Shown here in pieces: positions 4,598 to 7,452 of a stretch of DNA of 7,452 nt. Position numbers and translations under genes: made by a program. Positions within the stretch are counted from its first letter, which is position 1. Every line of letters starts with the position of its first letter. The stretch covers positions 1 to 7,452 of the forward strand of contig CADCWH010000116.1 of assembly GCA_902806395.1 (NCBI GenBank), given 5' to 3'. This DNA is from an uncultured Thermomicrobiales bacterium (GTDB taxonomy: Bacteria > Chloroflexota > Chloroflexia > Thermomicrobiales > UBA6265). The notes beneath the pieces are model-generated. The model did not search any database, was not told the origin of the DNA, and was given only the letters and a program-made list of their open reading frames with translations.

Positions 4598-5728
4598 TTG
4601 GGCACCAGCGGACGATCTCTTAGGGGCGGCGAACGGTCGTTCCCAACGCCCAATGGTCCCTCCCATCTCGCCGGGGCGGCGACCTGGCTGCTGTCGGCCG
4701 TCGTCATGCTGACGGTCCTCCCCGCCGGAGGGACCATCCTGGCCCAAGGCACACCGGCCGCCACCGTGGGCCAGGCGACCCCCGTCACCCCCCCGGTCAG
4801 TTCCCTTGGTTGGGAGGACGACTTCGAGACCGAGGACGGCACCCTGAACGTCGCGACCACCGTCGCCCCGATCAGCTCGATCGTCCGCAACGTGGGCGGG
4901 AACCTGGTTGATGTCCACGGTTTGGTGCCAGACGGGACCAATTCCCACACCTTCGAACCCGCTCCGTCCGACGCGGCGCTGCTGTCCCGGGCTGACCTGG
5001 TGGTCGTCAATGGCCTGGCCCTCGAAGAACCGACCATCGCCCTCGCCGAGGCCAACCTACGCGAGGGGGCAGCGATCTACCGCCTCGGTGAGCAGACGAT
5101 TACCCGTGAGGAGTGGGCCTTCGACTTCTCCTTCCCCGAGGAGGACGGCGACCCGAACCCCCATCTCTGGACCAGCGTCCCCTTCGCCCTGCGCTACGCC
5201 GAACTGGTGACGGGCTGGCTCACAGAGCGAGACCCCGCCAACGCCGCAGGCTACGCCGCCAACCTGGACGCCTTCCGGACCCGGCTCCAGGCACTCGATG
5301 CCGGAATCAGGGTGGCGATCGGGACGATCCCCGAAGCGAACCGCAAACTCCTCACCTACCATGACTCCTGGGCCTACTTCGCACGAGAGTACGGGATGAC
5401 GGTGATCGGCGCCGCTCAGCCCGCCAACTTCTCGGAGCCCTCCGCACGGGAAGTAGCTGCCCTAATCGAGCAGATCCGCGCCGAGGCGGTGCCGGCCGTG
5501 TTCGGCTCCGAAGTCTTCCCCAGCCCGGTGCTGGAGCAGATCGCCGAGGAGGCCGGTGCCGCATATGTCGACGGCCTGCGCGACGACGCTCCGCCCGGTG
5601 ACCCTTTCACCCCGGACCACACCTACGTCGGGATGATGCTCACCAACATGGCGCTGATGATCCCGGCCCTCGGCGGTGACGCCTCGGTGCTGGCGACGGT
5701 CCCGGCATGGGATTCCTATGTCGCATGA
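4598..5728 (+). CDS. znuA: zinc ABC transporter substrate-binding protein (ZnuA-like)
   Basis: A secreted cluster A-I metal-binding protein that captures Zn2+ for the ZnuBC importer. A 376-aa form starts at TTG 4598, preceded by AGAAGGG (GAAGG to start 8 nt). The frame is open back to GTG 4517 (403 aa), which has only a weak, distant ribosome site. A signal segment spans about 25-49 (hydrophobic core WLLSAVVMLTVLP, then GGTILAQ), followed by a Thr/Pro/Ala linker and the mature domain from residue 83 (LNVATTVAPISSIV). Likely ligands are H117 in 'NSHTFEPAPSD', H189 in 'NPHLWTS', H255 in 'TYHDSWAYF' and D340 in 'TPDHTYVGMM'. His at the third position is typical of zinc proteins, whereas manganese homologues such as PsaA have Glu there. 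The usual His-rich loop is replaced by an acidic stretch (171-185). No lipobox cysteine is present. It is the first gene of znuACB. Confidence 0.92.
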   Translation: MGTSGRSLRGGERSFPTPNGPSHLAGAATWLLSAVVMLTVLPAGGTILAQGTPAATVGQATPVTPPVSSLGWEDDFETEDGTLNVATTVAPISSIVRNVGGNLVDVHGLVPDGTNSHTFEPAPSDAALLSRADLVVVNGLALEEPTIALAEANLREGAAIYRLGEQTITREEWAFDFSFPEEDGDPNPHLWTSVPFALRYAELVTGWLTERDPANAAGYAANLDAFRTRLQALDAGIRVAIGTIPEANRKLLTYHDSWAYFAREYGMTVIGAAQPANFSEPSAREVAALIEQIRAEAVPAVFGSEVFPSPVLEQIAEEAGAAYVDGLRDDAPPGDPFTPDHTYVGMMLTNMALMIPALGGDASVLATVPAWDSYVA

Positions 5729-6797
5729 CGGCACGACGCACGGCCCACTCGACCCCGCACGCGACGGGTCGAGCACGGCCCACATGGACAGCCCGGGCGC
5801 GAGTGTCGGACGAGCCAGCGGCCATGGCGTCGGTCAGGCGGTCGGCCAGGCAGCCATCACCCTGCGCGACTTCAGTGCGGGTTATGATCGATCCCTGGTG
5901 GTGCGGGACGCTGACCTGACGATCGCGCCCGGCGACTTCGCCGCCGTGATCGGGCCGAGTGGGGCGGGAAAGACGACCCTCCTCAAGGCCATCGTCGGTC
6001 AGGTCCCCCATCAGCATGGCACGGTGGAGGTCTTCGGCCAGCGCGTCTCCCCCGGCCGACCGCCGCGCGGCGTCGGATACGTGGCACAGGTTGAGGGGAT
6101 TGACTGGTCTTTCCCGATGTCGGTCGCCGACGTGGTGATGTTGGGCCGGGTCGGCCGCCTCGGTCGCCGCCCGTGGCCCAGCCGGGCCGACCGCCGGGCC
6201 GTCGCCGTGACACTGGATCGGCTCGGCCTCGGTCACCTGGCTGGCCGGCACATCCGCGACCTCTCCGGTGGGCAGCAGAATCGGACCTTCTTGGCCCGGG
6301 CTCTGGTCGGCAACCCCCATCTGCTGCTGCTCGATGAACCGACCGCCAACCTCGATCCCCGGACCCGTGACGACCTGCTGCGGGCCCTGGTCGATCTCAA
6401 CCGGACCGGGGTCACCGTGGTGATGACGACCCACGAGGTCAACGCGGTCGCCCTGCGCGCCCCGCTGGTGGTCTGCGTCAATGGGGGCATCGTTGCCGCC
6501 GGGCGACCGGCCGAGACGCTGACCGAGGCGGTGCTGACGACCACATTCGACGCCCCCATGCGGCTGATCACCGACCCGGTCACCGGCGAGCGGCTGGTCT
6601 CCGGCGCGACCGGTCACTGGGATGCTGCCTGGCACGGTGACCGGGGTCACCAACCCGCGTGGCACCCCGACCTCCGGGGAGACCAGGCGCCCAAGCGGGA
6701 TCACGTCCAGCCTACGTCGTCCGCCCCGTCCCCGTATCCGGTGTTCGATCCACCCTGGCGACCCGCCGACCAGTCGCGGCAGGCGATCCCACGATGA
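5718..6797 (+). CDS. znuC: zinc ABC transporter ATP-binding protein (ZnuC-like) with N- and C-terminal extensions
   Basis: The ATPase of the zinc importer, on the cytoplasmic face of the membrane. Numbered from ATG 5718 (359 aa): Walker A GPSGAGKTT (79-87), Q-loop 'YVAQVEGIDWSFPMSV' (Q124), signature LSGGQ (182-186) followed by QNRTFLARAL, Walker B LLLLDEP (202-208), D-loop 'ANLD' and switch His in 'TTHEVN' (H239). The 'WSFPMSVADVVMLGR' segment after the Q-loop is typical of metal-chelate/zinc importers. The core is of normal size, but about 45 residues precede it and about 60 follow it, against a usual total near 250. Both extensions carry scattered His, for example HWDAAWHGDRGH in the tail. 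The start overlaps znuA by 11 bp with only a weak GGGA ribosome site. ATG 5784 is a possible alternative that would remove much of the N-terminal extension. The stop overlaps znuB by ATGA. Confidence 0.92.
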   Translation: MSHDGTTHGPLDPARDGSSTAHMDSPGASVGRASGHGVGQAVGQAAITLRDFSAGYDRSLVVRDADLTIAPGDFAAVIGPSGAGKTTLLKAIVGQVPHQHGTVEVFGQRVSPGRPPRGVGYVAQVEGIDWSFPMSVADVVMLGRVGRLGRRPWPSRADRRAVAVTLDRLGLGHLAGRHIRDLSGGQQNRTFLARALVGNPHLLLLDEPTANLDPRTRDDLLRALVDLNRTGVTVVMTTHEVNAVALRAPLVVCVNGGIVAAGRPAETLTEAVLTTTFDAPMRLITDPVTGERLVSGATGHWDAAWHGDRGHQPAWHPDLRGDQAPKRDHVQPTSSAPSPYPVFDPPWRPADQSRQAIPR

Positions 6798-7452
6798 TCG
6801 ACGCCCTGCGAGAGCCGCTCGCCTTCGCCTTCTTCCGCCATGCCCTGATCGCCGCGACGACGGTCGGCGGCCTCTGCGGCCTGATGGGCGTCTTCATCGT
6901 CCTGCGCCGGATGAGCTACATCGGCCACGGCCTGTCGCACTCCGTCTTCGGCGGCGCGGTCGTCAGCGCAGTCTTCAATTGGAACGTCTACCTCGGCGCC
7001 GGCCTCTGGGGGTTCCTCTCGGCCCTGCTGATCGAGGCCACGGCCCGGCGCCGCAACATCGGTGCGGACGCCGCGATCGGGATCATCAGCACGGCGTCGT
7101 TCGCGCTCGGCGTGGCGATCATCAGCCAGTCAGGGAGCTTCGGCCGTGACTTCGAGGCCGCCCTGTTCGGCAATATCTTGGGCGTCACCCGCTCGGACCT
7201 CATCGCGATCGGGGCGGTGGCGACGGTCGTGGTGATTGGCGTCGGCCTCGCCTGGCCGCAGTTGGTCTTCACCACCTTCGATCCCGAGATCGCCCCCGTC
7301 TACGGCGTGCCGACCCGCTGGCTCGACACCGGATTCGCACTGGCCCTGGCAGCGACCATCGTGGTGTCGATGAACGTGGTCGGGGTGACGCTGCTGGCGG
7401 CCGCGATCGTGATCCCGCCGGCGACGGCCCGGCTGCTGACCGACCGATTCGG
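6794..7452 (+). CDS. znuB: zinc ABC transporter permease (ZnuB-like), cut by right edge
   Basis: The membrane channel subunit of the ABC-3 family (ZnuB/MntB/TroC type), which forms a dimer that moves the metal ion inward. The first 219 codons are present. They start at ATG 6794, whose ATGA overlaps the znuC stop, so translation is coupled. The opening 'PLAFAFFRHALIAATTVGGLCGLMGVFIVLRRMSYIGHGLSHSVFGG' region is the family hallmark (a long first helix, then 'R-M-S-x-x-G-H-x-L-S-H'). Further hydrophobic segments are evident around residues 55-75, 92-112, 137-155 and 175-205. 'FGNILGV' after the fourth and 'VVGVTLLAAAIVIPPATARLL' near the end of the visible part are also family-typical. About 50-70 residues are probably missing beyond the edge. 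Confidence 0.94.
   Translation, partial: MIDALREPLAFAFFRHALIAATTVGGLCGLMGVFIVLRRMSYIGHGLSHSVFGGAVVSAVFNWNVYLGAGLWGFLSALLIEATARRRNIGADAAIGIISTASFALGVAIISQSGSFGRDFEAALFGNILGVTRSDLIAIGAVATVVVIGVGLAWPQLVFTTFDPEIAPVYGVPTRWLDTGFALALAATIVVSMNVVGVTLLAAAIVIPPATARLLTDRF

Noticed and set aside
5640..6704. A 354-aa minus-strand ORF
   Set aside because: It is an antisense shadow of znuC. The plus strand carries all ABC ATPase motifs, and the minus product is low-complexity Gly/Arg/Asp-rich.

Overview
The window is a GC-rich, gene-dense bacterial segment with high-GC third codon positions, canonical Shine-Dalgarno sites and GTG/TTG as well as ATG starts. Gene content and the Thr/Pro/Ala-rich stretch after the ZnuA signal peptide would suit a Chloroflexota/Thermomicrobia-like organism. 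That placement is an inference from style; there is no rRNA or other marker gene here.

Left block (1-2158). The first 25 codons of a GntR/MocR-type regulator run off the left edge on the minus strand. Facing away from it on the plus strand is a tight three-ORF cluster: a 62-aa ORF of uncertain status, a 199-aa protein of unrecognised family, and a 362-aa protein with a double SIS (sugar isomerase) fold like the isomerase half of GlmS but without the glutaminase half. The arrangement suggests a divergently regulated unit acting on a phosphorylated amino sugar or Amadori-type compound. The substrate is not visible in the sequence.

Middle block (2159-3878). A perfect 27-bp inverted repeat lies between the convergent SIS gene and an Hsp20-family small heat-shock gene (minus strand). 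The Hsp20 gene has a recognisable promoter and diverges from a GNAT acetyltransferase gene (plus strand). The GNAT gene in turn converges on a Fur-family regulator, with about 200 bp between them that hold only weak hairpins.

Right block (3879-7452). This is a zinc-uptake locus. A Zur-like Fur-family repressor (minus strand) is divergent from znuA (substrate-binding protein), znuC (ATPase) and znuB (permease, cut by the right edge). The three transporter genes overlap or abut (11-bp znuA/znuC overlap, 4-bp ATGA overlap znuC/znuB). A good sigma-70-type promoter, TTGACG-17-TACCAT, sits upstream of znuA. Overlapping short palindromes lie exactly at the predicted transcription start, where a zinc-loaded Zur would block transcription. 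Oddities include an apparent TTG start and no lipobox Cys in ZnuA, and His-bearing extensions at both ends of ZnuC.

No tRNA, rRNA, CRISPR array, insertion sequence or phage gene was seen. Nothing here is clearly an undescribed system. The best candidate for new biology is the MocR / unknown protein / SIS cluster at the left.
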